A stretch of DNA of 64,000 nt. Source: Patellifolia procumbens. Its lineage: Eukaryota; Streptophyta; Magnoliopsida; Caryophyllales; Amaranthaceae. The stretch covers positions 237,991 to 301,990 of the forward strand of contig CANSGD010000457.1 of NCBI GenBank assembly GCA_947645195.1, given 5' to 3'. Positions 21,101 to 36,575 of this stretch are shown piece after piece (positions within the stretch are counted from its first letter, which is position 1; each line of letters opens with the position of its first letter). The translations under genes were made by a program, and so were the position numbers. Under the pieces are notes generated by a model that saw nothing but the letters and a program-made list of their open reading frames with translations, was not told the origin of the DNA and made no database searches.

Positions 21101-21727
21101 TTTTATTGTGAATATTTACAAAATAATTCTGACTCCTTGAATATGTATTAGACATATTTAAATCTTATGAAGCCCTTGGATCAAACTCAATTTAATCAAA
21201 GTGTAAAACCGTCATAGTCTCTTAGGCGATTTGTGGTGTATGAACACCTTTCAAATAATTTTTATGGTTAATTACCAAATATTTTTGTCTAATTGAATAG
21301 CTATTAGATATATTTCAATCATATGATGCCCTTGGATTAAACTTATTTCATATCAAAGGGTAAAACCGCCACAGTCTCTTAGGCGATTTGTGGTGTATGA
21401 AAACCTTTGAAATCATTTTGTTGTGAATAATTACCAAAAACTTTTGAGTCCTTGAATAGGTATTGGATATATTTAAAGCATATGAAGCCCTTGGATCTAA
21501 CTCAATCCAAATCAAAGGGTAAAACCGTCATAGTCTCTTAGGCGATTTGTGGTGTATGAACACCTTTCAAATCATTTTGTTGTGAATAATTACCAAATAA
21601 TTTTGAGTCCTTGAATAGGTATTAGATATATTTAAAGCATATGAAGCTCTTGGATCAAACTCAATTTAAACCAAAGGGTAAAACCGTCATAGTCTCTTAT
21701 ATGATTTGTGGTGTATGAGCATCTTTC
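18109..21727 (+). repeat. Satellite segmental duplication, 3,619-bp unit, copy 2
   Basis: Second tandem copy of the preceding unit. After about 21727 the sequence switches to a related variant (TTTTGTTTTGAATAATTACC). A partial third copy then begins near 22030, in which the GTCTCTTGGCG landmark recurs at about 22167, only 2,527 bp on, so part of the unit is missing. Confidence 0.9.
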
Positions 21728-24700
21728 AAATCATTTTGTTTTGAATAATTACCAAATATTTTTGAGTCCATGAATAGGTATTAGAAAATTTTAAATTATA
21801 TGAAGCCCTTGGATCAAACTCAATTCAAATTAAAGGGTAAAACCGTCATAGTCTCTTAGGTGATTTGTGGTGTATGAACACCTTTCAAATTTTTTTATTG
21901 TGAATATTTACAAAATAATTCTGACTCATTGAATATGTATTATATATATTTAAAGCATATGAAGCCCTTGGATCAAACTCAATTTAATCAAAGTGTACAA
22001 TCGTCATAGGCTCTTAGGCGATTTGTGGTGTATGAACACCTTTCAAATCATTTTGTTGTGAATAATTACCAAAAAAATTTGAGTCCTTGAATAGGTATTG
22101 GATATATTTAAAGCATATGAAGCCCTTGGATCTAACTCAATTCAAATCAAAGGGTAAAATCGTCATAGTCTCTTGGCGATTTGTGGTGTATGAGCACCTT
22201 TCAAATCATTTTGTTGTGAATAATTACCAAATATTTTTGAGTCCTTGAATAGGTATTAGATATATTTAAAGCATATGAAGCTCTTGGATCAAACTCAATT
22301 CAAATTAAAGGGTAAAACCGTCATAGTCTCTTAGGTGATTTGTGGTGTATGAACACCTTTCAAATTTTTTTATTGTGAATATTTACAAAATAATTCTGAC
22401 TCATTGAATATGTATTATATATATTTAAAGCATATGAAGCCCTTGGATTAAACCCAATTTAATCAAAGTGTAAAATCGTCATAGGCTCTTAGGCGATTTG
22501 TGGTGTATGAACACCTTTCAAATCATTTGTGGTGCTTAATTACCAAATGTTTTTAACTCCTTGAATCGGTATTAGATATATTTAAATCATATGAAGTCCT
22601 TGGATCAACCTAAATTTAAATCAAAGGGTAAAACCGTCATAGTCTCTTATGGGATTTGTGGTGTATGAACACCTTTCAAATCATTTTTTGTGTTGAATTA
22701 CCAAATATTATTGACTCCTTAAATAGGTATTAGATATATTTCAATCATATTAACCCCTTGGATCAAACTTATTTCATATCAAAGGGTAAAACCGTCATAG
22801 TCTCTTATGGGATTTGTGGTGTATGAACACCTTTCAAATCATTTTTTGTGCTGAATTACCAAATATTATTGACTCCTTAAATAGGTATTAGATATATTTC
22901 AATCATATGAACCCCTTGGATCAAACTTATTTCATATCAAAGGGTAAAACCGTCATAGTCTCTCAGGCGATTTGTGGTGTATGAAAACCTTTCACATCAC
23001 TTTGTTGTGAATAATTACCAAAATAATTTGAGTCCATGAATTGGTATTAGATATATTTAAATCATATGAAGCCCTTGGATCTAACTCAATTAAAATCAAA
23101 GGGTAAAACCATAATAGCCTCTTAGGCAATTTTTTGGTTTATGAACACCTTTGAAATCATTTTTGGTGGTTAGTTACGAAATAATTTTCACTCCTTGAAT
23201 TGGTATTACGTATATTTCAATCATATGAAGCCCTTGGATTAAACTTATTTCAATCAAAGAGTAAAACCGTCATAGTCTCTTAGGCGATTTGTGGTGTATG
23301 AACATCTTTCAAATCAGTTTGTTGTGAATAATTACCAAATATTTTTGTGTCCATGAATAGGTATTAGATATATTTAAATCGTACGAAGCCCTTGGATCTA
23401 ACTCAATTCAAATCAAAGGGTAAAACAGTCATAGTCTCTTAGGCGATTTGTGGTGTATGAACACCTTTCAAATTATTTTGTTGTGAATAATTACCAAATA
23501 TTTTTGAGTCCTTGAATAGGTATTAGATATATTTAAAGCATATGAAACCCTTGGATCAAAATCTATTAAAGGGTAAAATCGTCATAGTCTCTTAGGCGAT
23601 TTGTGGTGTATGAACACCTTTCAATTTTTTTATTGTGAATATTTACAAAATAATTCTGACTCCTTGAATATGTATTAGACATATTTAAATCTTATGAAGC
23701 CCTTGGATCAAACTCAATTTAATCAAAGTGTAAAACCGTCATAGTCTCTTAGGCGATTTGTGGTGTATGAACACCATTGAAATCATTTTTTTTGGTTAAT
23801 TACCAAATATTTTTGTACAATTGAATAGCTATTAGATATATTTCAATCATATGAAGCCCTTGGATTAAACTTATTTCATATCAAAGGGTAAAATCGTCAT
23901 AGTCTCTTAGGCGATTTGTGGTGTATGAAAACCTTTGAAATCATTTTGTTGTGAATAATTACCAAATAATTTTGAGTCCTTGAATAGGTATTAGATATAT
24001 TTAAAGCATATGAAGCTCTTGGATCAAACTCAATTTAAACCAAAGGGTAAAACCGTCATAGTCTCTTATATGATTTGTGGTGTATGAGCATCTTTCAAAT
24101 CATTTTGTTTTGAATAATTACCAAATATTTTTGAGTCCATGAATAGGTATTAGAAATTTTTAAATTATATGAAGCCCTTGGATCAAACTCAATTCAAATT
24201 AAAGGGTAAAACCGTCATAGTCTCTTAAGTGATTTATGGTGTATGAACACCTTTCAAATTTTTTTATTGTGAATATTTACAAAATAATTCTGACTCATTG
24301 AATATGTATTATATATATTTAAAGCATATGAAGCCCTTGGATCAAACTCAATTTAATCAAAGTGTACAATCGTCATAGGCTCTTAGGCGATTTGTGGTGT
24401 ATGAACACCTTTCAAATCATTTGTGGTGCTTAATTACCAAATGTTTTTAACTCCTTGAATTGGTATTAGATATATTTAAATCATATGAAGTCCTTGGATC
24501 AACCTAAATTTAAATCAAAGGGTAAAACCGTCATAGTCTCGTAGGCAATTTTTTGGTTCATGAACACCTTTGAAATCATTTTTGGTGGTTAGTTACCAAA
24601 TAATTTTCACTCCTTGAATTGATATTACGTATATTTCAATCATATGAAGCCCTTGGATTAAACTTATTTCAATCAAAGAGTAAAACCGTCATAGTGTCTT

Positions 24701-27700
24701 AGGCGATTTGTGGTGTATGAACATCTTTCAAATCAGTTTGTTGTGAATAATTACCAAATATTTTTGTATCCTGGAATAGGTATTAGATATATTTAAATCG
24801 TAGCAATCCCTTGGATCTAACTCAATTCAAATCAAAGAGTAAAACAGTCATAGTCTCTTAGGCGATTTGTGGTGTGTGAACACCTTTGAAATCATTTTGT
24901 TATGAATAATTACCATATATTTTTGAGTCCTTGAATAGGTATTAGATATATTTAAAGCATATGAAGCCATTGGATCAAAATCAATTCAAGGGTAAAATCA
25001 TCATAGTCTCTTATTCGATTTGTGGTTTATAAACACCTTTCAATTATTTTATTGTGAATATTTACAAAATAATTATGACTCCTTGAATATGTATTAGACA
25101 TATTTAAATCTTATTAAGCCCTTGGATCAAACTCAATTTAATCAAAGTGTAAAACCGTCATAGTCTCTTAGGCGATTTGTGGTGTATGAACACCTTTCAA
25201 ATCAATTTTTTTGGTTAATTACCAAATATTTTTGTCTAATTGAATAGCTATTAGATATATTTCAATCATATGAAGCCCTTGGATTAAACTTATTTCATAT
25301 CAAAGGGTAAAACCGTCATAGTCTCTTAGGCGATTTGTGGTGTATGAAAACCTTTGAAATCATTTTGTTGTGAAAAATTACCAAAAACTTTTGAGTCCTT
25401 GAATAGATATTGGATATATTTAAAGCATATGAAGCCCTTGGATCTAACTCAATTCAAATCAAAGGGTAAAACCGTCATAGTCTCTTAGGCGATTTGTGGT
25501 GTATGAACACCTTTCAAATCATTTTGTTGTGAATAATTACCAAATATTTTTGAGTCCTTGAATAGGTATTAGATATATTTAAAGCATATGAAGCTCTTGG
25601 ATCAAACTCAATTTAAACCAAAGGGTAAAACCGTCATAGTCTCTTATATGATTTGTGGTGTATGAGCATCTTTCAAATCATTTTGTTGTGAAAAATTACC
25701 AAATATTTTTGAGTCCTTGAATAGGTATTAGAAATATTTAAAGAATATGAAGCCCTTGGATCAGACTCAATTCAAACCAAAGGGTAAAACCGTCATAGTC
25801 TCTTAGGTGATTTGTGGTGTATGAACACCTTTCAAATTTTTTTATTGTGAATATTTACAAAATAATTCTGACTCATTGAATATGTATTATATATATTTAA
25901 AGCATATGAAGCCCTTGGATCAAACTCAATTTAATCAAAGTGTAAAATCGTCATAGGCTCTTAGGCGATTTGTGGTGTATGAACACCTTTCAAATCATTT
26001 GTGGTGCTTAATTACGAAATGTTTTTTACTCCTTGAATCGGTATTAGATATATTTAAATCGTATGAAGTCCTTGGATCAACCTAAATTTAAATCAAAGGG
26101 TAAAACCGTCATAGTCTCTTATGGGATTTGTGGTGTATGAACACCTTTCAAATCATTTTTTGTGCTGAATTACCAAATATTATTGACTCCTTAAATAGGT
26201 ATTTGATATATTTCAATCATATGAACCCCTTGGATCAAACTTATTTCATATCAAAGGGTAAAACCGTCATAGTCTCTCAGGCGATTTGTGGTGTATGAAA
26301 ACCTTTCACATCACTTTGTTGTGAATAATTACCATAATAATTTGAGTCCTTGAATTGGTATTAGATATATTTAAATCATATGAAGCCCTTGGATCTAACT
26401 CAATTAAAATCAAAGGGTAAAACCATCATAGTCTCTTAGGCAATTTTTTGGTTCATGAACACCTTTGAAATCATTTTTTGGTGGTTAGTTACCAAATAAT
26501 TTTCACTCCTTGAATTGGTATTACGTATATTTCAATCATATAAAGCCCTTGGATTAAACTTATTTCAATCAAAGAGTAAAACCGTCATAGTGTCTTAGGC
26601 GATTTGTGGTGTATGAACATCTTTCAAATCAGTTTGTTGTGAATAATTACCAAATATTTTTGTGTCCTTGAATAGGTATTAGATATATTTAAATCGTAGG
26701 AAGCCCTTGGATCTAACTCAATTCAAATCAAAGGGTAAAACAGTCATAGTCTCTTAGGCGATTTGTGGTGTATGAACACCTTTCAAATCATTTTGTTGTG
26801 AATAATTACCAAATATTTTTGAGTCCTTGAATAGGTATTAGATATATTTAAAGCATATGAAGCCCTTTGATCAAAATAAATTCAAGGGTAAAATCGTCAT
26901 AGTCTCTTAAGCGATTTGTGGTGTATGAACAACTTTCAATTTTTTTATTGTGAATATTTACAAAATATTTCTGACTCCTTGAATATGTATTAGAAATATT
27001 TAAATCTTATGAAGCCTTTGGATCAAACTCAATTTAATCAAAGTGTAAAACCGTCATAGTCTCTTAGGCGATTTGTGGTGTATGAACACCTTTCAAATCA
27101 ATTTTTTTGGTCAATTACCAAATATTTTTGTCTAATTGAATAGCTATTAGATATATTTCAATCATATGAAGCCCTTGGATAAAACTTATTTCATATCAAA
27201 GGGTAAAACCGTCATAGTCTCTTAGGCGATTTGTGGTGTATGAAAACCTTTGAAATCATTTTGTTGTGAATAATTACCAAAAACTATTGAGTCATTGAAT
27301 AGGTATTGGATATATTTAAAGCATATGAAGCCCTTGGATCTAACTCAATTCAAATCAAAGGGTAAAACCGTCATAGTCTCTTAGGCGATTTGTGGTGTAT
27401 GAACACGTTTCAAATCATTTTGTTATGAATAATTACCAAATATTTTTAAGTCCTTGAATAGGTATTAGATATATTTAAAGCATATGAAGCTCTTGGATCA
27501 AACTCAATTTAAACCAAAGGGTAAAACCGTCATAGTCTCTTATATGATTTGTGGTGTATGAGCATCTTTCAAATCATTTTGTTGTCAATAATTACCAAAT
27601 ATTTTTGAGTCCTTGAATAGGTATTAGAAATATTTAAAGAATATGAAGCCCTTGGATCAAACTCAATTCAAACCAAAGGGTAAAACCGTCATAGTCTCTT

Positions 27701-30700
27701 AGGTGATTTGTGGTGTATGAACACCTTTCAAATTTTTTTATTGTGAATATTTACAAAATAATTCTGACTCATTGAATATGTATTATATATATTTAAACCA
27801 TATGAAGCCCTTGGATCAAACTCAATTTAATCAAAGTGTAAAATCGTCATAGGCTCTTAGGCGACTTGTGGTGTATGAACACCTTTCAAATCATTTGTGG
27901 TGCTTAATTACCAAATGTTTTTAACTCCTTGAATCGGTATTAGATATATTTAAATCATATGAAGTCCTTGGATCAACCGAAATTTAAATCAAAGGGTAAA
28001 ACCGTAATAGTCTCTTATGGGATTTATGGTGTATGAACACCTTTCAAATCATTTTTTGTGCTGAATTACCAAATATTATTGACTCCTTAAATAGGTATTA
28101 GATATATTTCAATCATATGAACCCCTTGGATCAAACTTATTTCATATCAAAGGGTAAAACCGTCATAGTCTCTTAGGCGATTTGTGGTGTATGAAAACCT
28201 TTCACATCACTTTGTTGTGAATAATTACCAAAATAATTTGAGTCCATGAATAGGCCTTAGATATATTTAAATCATATGAAGCCCTTGGATCTAACTCAAT
28301 TAAAATCAAAGGCTAAAACCATCATAGTCTCTTAGGCAATTTTTTGGTTCATGAACACCTTTGAAATCATTTTTGGTGGTTAGTTACCAAATAATTTTCA
28401 CTCCTTGAATTGGTATTACGTATATTTCAATCATATGAAGCCCTTGGATTAAACTTATTTCAATCAAAAAGTAAAACTGTCATAGTCTCTTAGGCGATTT
28501 GTGGTGTATGAACATCTTTCAAATCAGTTTGTTGTGAATAATTACCAAATATTTTTTTGTCCATGAATAGGTATTTGATATATTTAAATCGTAGGAAGCC
28601 CTTGGATCTAACTCAATTAAAATCAAAGGGTAAAACCATCATAGTCTCTTGGTCAATTTTTTGGTTCATGAACACCTTTGAAATCATTTTTGGTGGTTAG
28701 TTACCAAATAATTTTCACTCCTTGAATTGGTATTACGTATATTTCAATCATATGAAGCCCTTGGATTAAACTTATTTCAATCAAAGATTAAAACCGTCCT
28801 AGTCTCTTAGGCGATTTGTGGTGTATGAACATCTTTCAAATCAGTTTGTTGTGAATAATTACCAAATATTTTTGTGTCCTTGAATAGGTATTAGATATAT
28901 TTAAATCGTAGGAAGCCCTTGGATCTAACTCAATTCAAATCAAAGGGTAAAACAGTCATAGTCTCTTAGGCGATTTGTGGTGTATGAACACCTTTCAAAT
29001 CATTTTGTTGTGAATAATTACCAAATACTTTTGAGTCCTTGAATAGGTATTAGATATATTTAAAGCATATGAAGCCCTTGGATCAAAATCAATTCAAGAG
29101 TAAAATCGTCATAGTCTCGTAGGCGATTTGTGGTGTATGAACACCTTTCAATTTTTATTGTGAATATTTACAAAATAATTCTGACTCCTTGAATATGTAT
29201 TAGACATATTTAAATCTTATGAAGCCCTTGGATCAAACTCAATTTAATCAAAGTGTAAAACCGTCATAGTCTCTTAGGCGATTTGTGGTGTATGAACACC
29301 TTTCAAATCAATTTTTTTGGTTAATTACCAAATATTTTTGTCTAATTGACTAGCTATTAGATATATTTCAATCATATGAACCCCTTGGATCAAACTTATT
29401 TCATATCAAAGGGTAAAACCGTCATAGTCTTTTAGGCGATTTGTGGTGTATGAAAACCTTTCACATCACTTTGTTGTGAATAATTACCAAAATAATTTGA
29501 GTCCATGTATAGGCATTAGATATATTTAAATCATATGAAGCCCTTGGATCTAACTCAATTAAAATCAAAGGGTAAAACCATCATAGTCTCTGAGGCAATT
29601 TTTTGGTTCATGAACACCTTTGAAATCATTTTTGGTGGTTAGTTACCAAATAATTTTCACTCCTTGAATTGGTATTACGTATATTTCAATCATATGAAGC
29701 CCTTGGATTAAACTTATTTCAATCAAAGAGTAAAACCGTCATAGTCTCTTAGGTGATTTGTGGTGTATGAACACCTTTCAAATTTTTTTATTGTGAATAT
29801 TTACAAAATAATTCTGACTCATTGAATATGTATTATATATATTTAAACCATATGAAGCCCTTGGATCAAACTCAATTTAATCAAAGTGTAAAATCGTCAT
29901 AGGCTCTTAGGCGATTTGTGATGTATGAACACCTTTCAAATCATTTGTGGTGCTTAATTACCAAATGTTTTTAACTCCTTGAATCGGTATTAGATATATT
30001 TAAATCATATGAAGTCCTTGGATCAACCGAAATTTAAATCAAAGGGTAAAACCGTAATAGTCTCTTATGGGATTTGTGGTGTATGAACACCTTTCAAATC
30101 ATTTTTTGTGCCGAATTACCAAATATTATTGACTCCTTAAATAGGTATTAGATATATTTCAATCATATGAACCCCTTGGATCAAACTTATTTCATATCAA
30201 AGGGTAAAACCGTCATAGTTTCTTAGGCGATTTGTGGTGTATGAAAACCTTTCACATCACTTTGTTGTGAATAATTACCAAAATAATTTGAGTCCATGAA
30301 TAGGCATTAGATATATTTAAATCATATGAAGCCCTTGGATCTAACTCAATTAAAATCAAAGGGTAAAACCATCATAGTCTCTTAGGCAATTTTTTGGTTC
30401 ATGAACACCTTTGAAATCATTTTTGGTGGTTAGTTACCAAATAATTTTCACTCCTTGAATTGGTATTACGTATATTTCAATCATATGAAGCCCTTGGATT
30501 AAACTTATTTCAATCAAAGAGTAAAACCGTCATAGTCTCTTAGGCGATTTGTGGTGTATGAACATCTTTCAAATCAGTTTGTTGTGAATAATTACCAAAT
30601 ATTTTTGTGTCCTTGAATAGGTATTAGATATATTTAAATCGTAGGAAGCTCTTGGATCTAACTCAATTCAAATCAAAGGGTAAAACAGTCATAGTCTCTT

Positions 30701-33254
30701 AGGCGATTTGTGGTGTATGAACACCTTTCAAATCATTTTGTTGTGAATAATTACCAAATATTTTTGAGTCCTTGAATAGGTATTAGATATATTTAAAGCA
30801 TATGAAGCCCTTGGATCAAAATCAATTCAAGGGTAAAATCGTCATAGTCTCTTAGGCGATTTGTGGTGTATGAACACCTTTCAATTTTTTTATTGTGAAT
30901 ATTTACAAAATAATTCTGACTCCTTGAATATGTATTAGACATATTTAAATCTTATGAAGCCCTTGGATCAAACTCAATTTAATCAAAGTGTAAAACCGTC
31001 ATAGTCTCTTAGGCGATTTGTGGTGTATGAACCCCTTTCAAATTAATTTTTTTGGTTAATTACCAAATATTTTTGTCTAATTGACTAGCTATTAGATATA
31101 TTTCAATCATATGAAGCCCTTGGATTAAACTTATTTCATATCAAAGGGTAAAACCTTCATAGTCTCTTAGGCGATTTGTGGTGTATGAAAACCTTTGAAA
31201 TCATTTTGTTGTGAATAATTACCAAAAACTATTGAGTCCTTGAATAGGTATTGGATATATTTAAAGCATATGAAGCCCTTGGATCTAACTCAATTCAAAT
31301 CAAAGGGTAAAACCGTCATAGTCTCTTAGGCGATTTTTGGTGTATGAACACCTTTCAAATCATTTTGTTGTGAATAATTACCAAATATTTTTGAGTCCTT
31401 GAATAGGTATTAGATATATTTAAAGCATATGAAGCTCTTGGATCAAACTCAATTTAAACCAAAGGGTAAAACCGTCATCGTCTCTTATATGATTTGTGGT
31501 GTATGAGCATCTTTCAAATCATTTTGTTGTGAATAATTACCAAATATTTTTGAGTCCTTGAATAGGTATTAGAAATATTTAAAGAATATGAAGCCCTTGG
31601 ATCAAACTCAATTCAAACCAAAGGGTAAAACCGTCATAGTCTCTTAGGTGATTTGTGGTGTATGAACACCTTTCAATTTTTTTTATTGTGAATATTTACA
31701 AAATAATTCTGACTCATTGAATATGTATTATATATATTTAAAGCATATGAAGCCCTTGGATCAAACTCAATTTAATCAAAGTGTAAAATCGTCATAGGCT
31801 CTTAGGCGATTTGTGGTGTATGAACACCTTTCAAATCATTTGTGGTGCTTAATTACCAAATGTTTTTGACTCCTTGAATCGGTATTAGATATATTTAAAT
31901 CATATGAAGTCCTTGGATCAACCTAAATTTAAATCAAAGGGTAAAACCGTCATAGTCTCTTATGGGAATTTTGGTGTATGAACACCTTTCAAATCATTTT
32001 TTGTGCCGAATTACCAAATATTATTGACCCCTTAAATAGGTATTAGATATATGTCAATCATATGAACCCCTTGGATCAAACTTATTTCATATCAAAGGGT
32101 AAAACCGTCATTGTCTCTTAGGCGATTTGTGGTGTATGAAAACCTTTCACATCACTTTGTTGTGAATAATTACCAAAATAATTTGAGTCCATGAATAGGT
32201 ATTAGATATATTTAAATCATATGAAGCCCTTGGATCTAACTCAATTAAAATCAAATGGTAAAACCATCATAGTCTCTTAGGCAATTTTTTGGTTCATGAA
32301 CACCTTTGAAATCATTTTTGGTGGTTAGTTACCAAATAATTTTCACTCATTGAATTGGTATTACGTATATTTCAATCATATGAAGCCCTTGGATTAAACT
32401 TATTTCAATCAAAGAGTAAAACCGTCATAGTGTCTTAGGCGATTTGTGGTGTATGAACATCTTTCAAATCAGTTTGTTGTGATTAATTACCAAATATTTT
32501 TGTGTCCTTGAATAGGTATTAGATATATTTAAATCGTAGGAAGCCCTTGGATCTAACTCAATTCAAATCAAAGGGTAAAACAGTCATAGTCTCTTAGGCG
32601 ATTTGTGGTGTATGAACACCTTTCAAATCATTTTGTTATGAATAATTACCATATATTTTTTAGTCCTAGAATAGGTATTAGATATATTTAAAGCATATGA
32701 ATCCCTTGGATCAAAATCAATTCAAGGGTAAAATCGTCATAGTCTCTTAGGCGATTTGTGGTGTATGAACAACTTTCAATTTTTTTTATTGTGAATATTT
32801 ACAAAATAATTATGACTCCTTGAATATGTATTAGACATATTTAAATCTTATGAATCCCTTGGATCAAACTCAATTTAATCAAAGTGTAAAACCGTCATAG
32901 TCTCTTAGGCGATTTGTGGTGTATGAACACCTTTCAAATCAATTTTTTTGGTTAATTACCAAATATTTTTGTCTAATTGAATAGCTATTAGATATATTTC
33001 AATCATATGAAGCCCTTGGATTAAACTTATTTCATATCAAAGGGTAAAACCGTCATAGTCTCTTAGGCGATTTGTGGTGTATGAAAACCTTTGAAATCAT
33101 TTTGTTGTGAATAATTACTAAAAACTATTGAGTCCTTGAATAGGTATTGGATATATTTAAAGCATATGAAGCCCTTGGATCTAACTCAATTCAAATCAAA
33201 GGGTAAAACCGTCATAGTCTCTTAGGCGATTTGTGGTGTATGAACACCTTTCAA
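21728..33254 (+). repeat. Satellite array with about 1.9-kb 12-monomer higher-order repeat
   Basis: Monomer variants follow each other in a fixed order of twelve. The landmark CATTTGTGGTGCTTAATTAC recurs (measured at its GTGG) near 22529, 24423, 26001, 27897, 29947, 31842 and 33737. The spacings are 1,894, 1,578, 1,896, 2,050, 1,895 and 1,895 bp. The 1,895-bp spacing is the canonical unit; others gained or lost one or two monomers. No gene is present. Confidence 0.92.
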
Positions 33255-36200
33255 ATCATTTTGTTGTGAATAATTACCAAATATTTTTGAGTCCTTGAAT
33301 AGGTATTAGATATATTTAAAGCATATGAAGCTCTTGGATCAAACTCAATTTAAACCAAACGGTAAAACCGTCATAGTCTCTTATATGATTTGTGGTGTAT
33401 GAGCATGTTTCAAATCATTTTGTTGTGAATAATTACCAAATATTTTTGAGTCCTTGAATAGGTATTAGAAATATTTAAAGAATATGAAGCCCTTGGATCA
33501 AACTCAATTCAAACCAAAGGGTAAAACCGTCATAGTCTCTTAGGTGATTTGTGGTGTATGAACAACTTTCAAATTTTTTTATTGTGAATATTTACAAAAT
33601 AATTCTGACTCATGGAATATGTATTATATATATTTAAAGCATATGAAGCCCTTGGATCAAATCAATTTAATCAAAGTGTAAAATCGTCATAGGCTCTTAG
33701 GCGATTTGTGGTGTATGAACAATTTTCAAATCATTTGTGGTGCTTAATTACCAAATGTTTTTAACTCCTTTAATCGGTATTAGATATATTTAAATCATAT
33801 GAAGTCCTTGGATCCACCTAAATTTAAATCAAAGGGTAAAACCGTCATAGTCTCTTATGGGATTTGTGGTGTATGAACACCTTTCAAATCATTTTTTGTG
33901 CTGAATTACCAAATATTATTGACTCCTTAAATAGGTATTAGATATATGTCAATCATATGAACCCTTTGGATCAAACTTATTTCATATCAAAGGGTAAAAC
34001 CGTCATAGTCTCTTAGGCGATTTGTGGTGTATGAAAACCTTTCACATCACTTTGTTGTGAATAATTACCAAAATAATTTGAGTCCATGAATAGGTATTAG
34101 ATATATTTAAATCATATGAAGCCCTTGGATCTAACTCAATTAAAATCAAAGGGTAAAACCATCATAGTATCTTAGGCAATTATTTGGTTCATGAACACCT
34201 TTGAAATCATTTTTGGTGGTTAGTTACCAAATAATTTTCACTCCTTGAATTGGTATTACGTATATTTCAATCATATGAAGCCCTTGGATTAAACTTATTT
34301 CAATCAAAGAGTAAAACAGTCATAGTCTCTTAGGCGATTTGTGGTGTACGAACATCTTTCAAATCAGTTTGTTGTGAATAATTACCAAATATTTTTGTGT
34401 CCTTGAATAGGTATTAGATATATTTAAATCGTAGGAAGCCCTTGGATCTAACTCAATTCAAATCAAAGGGTAAAACAGTCATAGTCTCTTAGGGGATTTG
34501 TGGTGTATGAACACCTTTCAAATCATTTTGTTGTGAATAATTACCAAATATTTTTGAGTCCTTGAATAGGTATTAGATATATTTAAAGCATATGAAGCCC
34601 TTGGATCAAAATCAATTCAAGGGTAAAATCGTCATAGTCTCTTAGGCGATTTGTGGTGTATGAACACCTTTCAATTTATTTATTGTGAATATTTACAAAA
34701 TAATTCTGACTCCTTGAATATGTATTAGACATATTTAAATCTTATGAAGCCCTTGGATCAAACTCAATTTAATCAAAGTGTAAAACCGTCATAGTCTCTT
34801 ATATGATTTGTGGTGTATGAGCATCTTTCAAATAATTTTGTTGTGAATAATTACCAAATATTTTTGAGTCCTTGAATAGGTATTAGAAATATTTAAAGAA
34901 TATGAATCCCTTGGATCAAACTCAATTCAAACCAAAGGGTAAAACCGTCATAGTCTCATAGGTGATTTGTGGTGTATGAACACCTTTCAAATTTTTTTAT
35001 TGTGAATATTTACAAAATAATTCTGACTCCTTGAATATGTATTAGACATATTTCAATCTTATGAAGCCCTTGGATCAAACTCAATTTAATCAAAGTGTAA
35101 AACCGTCATAGGCTCTTAGGCGATTTGTGGTGTATGAACACCTTTCAAATCATTTTTTTTGGTTAATTACCAAATATTTTTGTCTAATTGAATAGCTATT
35201 AGATATATTTCAATCATATGAAGCCCTTAGATTAAACTTATTTCATATCAAAGGGTAAAACCGTCATAGTCTCTTAGGTGATTTGTGGTGTATGAAAACC
35301 TTTGAAATCATTTTGTTGTGAATAATTACCAAAAACTTTTGAGTCCTTGAATAGGTATTGGATATATTTAAAGCATATGAAGCCCTTGGATCTAACTCAA
35401 TTCAAATCAAAGGGTAAAACCGTCATAGTCTCTTAGGCGATTTGTGGTGTATGAACACCTTTCAAATCATTTTGTTGTGAATAATTACCAAATATTTTTG
35501 AGTCCTTTAATAGGTATTAGATATATTTAAAGCATATGAAGCTCTTGGATCAAACTCAATTTAAACCAAAGGGTAAAACCGTCATAGTCTCTTATATGAT
35601 TTGTGGTGTATGAGCATCTTTCAAATCATTTTGTTGTGAATAATTACCAAATATTTTTGAGTCCTTGAATAGGTATTAGAAATATTTAAAGAATATGAAG
35701 CCCTTGGATCAAACTCAATTCAAACCAAAGGGTAAAACCGTCATAGTCTCTTAGGTGATTTGTGGTGTATGAACACCTTTCAAATTTTTTTATGTGAATA
35801 TTTACAAAATAATTCTGACTCATTGAATATGTATTATATATATTTAAAGCATATGAAGCCCTTGGATCAAACTCAATTTAATCAAAGTGTAAAATCGTCA
35901 TAGGCTCTTAGGTGATTTGTGGTGTATGAACACCTTTCAAATCATTTGTGGTGCTTAATTACCAAATGTTTTTAACTCCTTGAATCGGTATTAGATATAT
36001 TTAAATCATATGAAGTCCTTGGATCAACCTAAATTTAAATCAAAGGGTAAAACCGTCATAGTCTCTTATGGGATTTGTGGTGTATGAACACCTTTCAAAT
36101 CATTTTTTGTGCGGAATTACCAAATATTATTAACTACTTAAATAGGTATTAGATATATTTCAATCATATGAACCCCTTGGATCAAACTTATTTCATATCA

Positions 36201-36575
36201 AAGGGTAAAACCGTCATAGTCTCTTAGGCGATTTGTGGTGTATGAAAACCTTTCACATCACTTTCTTTTGAATAATTACCAAAATAATTTGAGTCCATGA
36301 ATTGGTATTAGATATATTTAAATCATATGAAGCCCTTGGATGTAACTCAATTAAAATCAAAGGGTAAAACCATCATAGTCTCTTAGGCAATTTTTTGGTT
36401 CATGAACACCTTTGAAATCATTTTTGGTGGTTAGTTACCAAATAATTTTCACTCCCTTGAATTGGTATTACGTATATTTCAATCATATGAAGCCCTTGGA
36501 TTAAACTTATTTCAATCAAAGAGTAAAACCGTCATAGTCTCTTAGGCGATTTGTGGTGTGTGAACATCTTTCAAA
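33255..36575 (+). repeat. Satellite segmental duplication, 3,320-bp unit, copy 1
   Basis: A tandemly duplicated block of about 21 monomers. Landmarks shared with copy 2 are AAACCAAACGGTAAAACC (33352 and 36672), GAGCATGTTTC, GAACAATTTTCAAATC and TATGAATCCC (34901 and 38222). Copies appear almost identical; copy 2 has an extra A near 37072. Confidence 0.9.
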
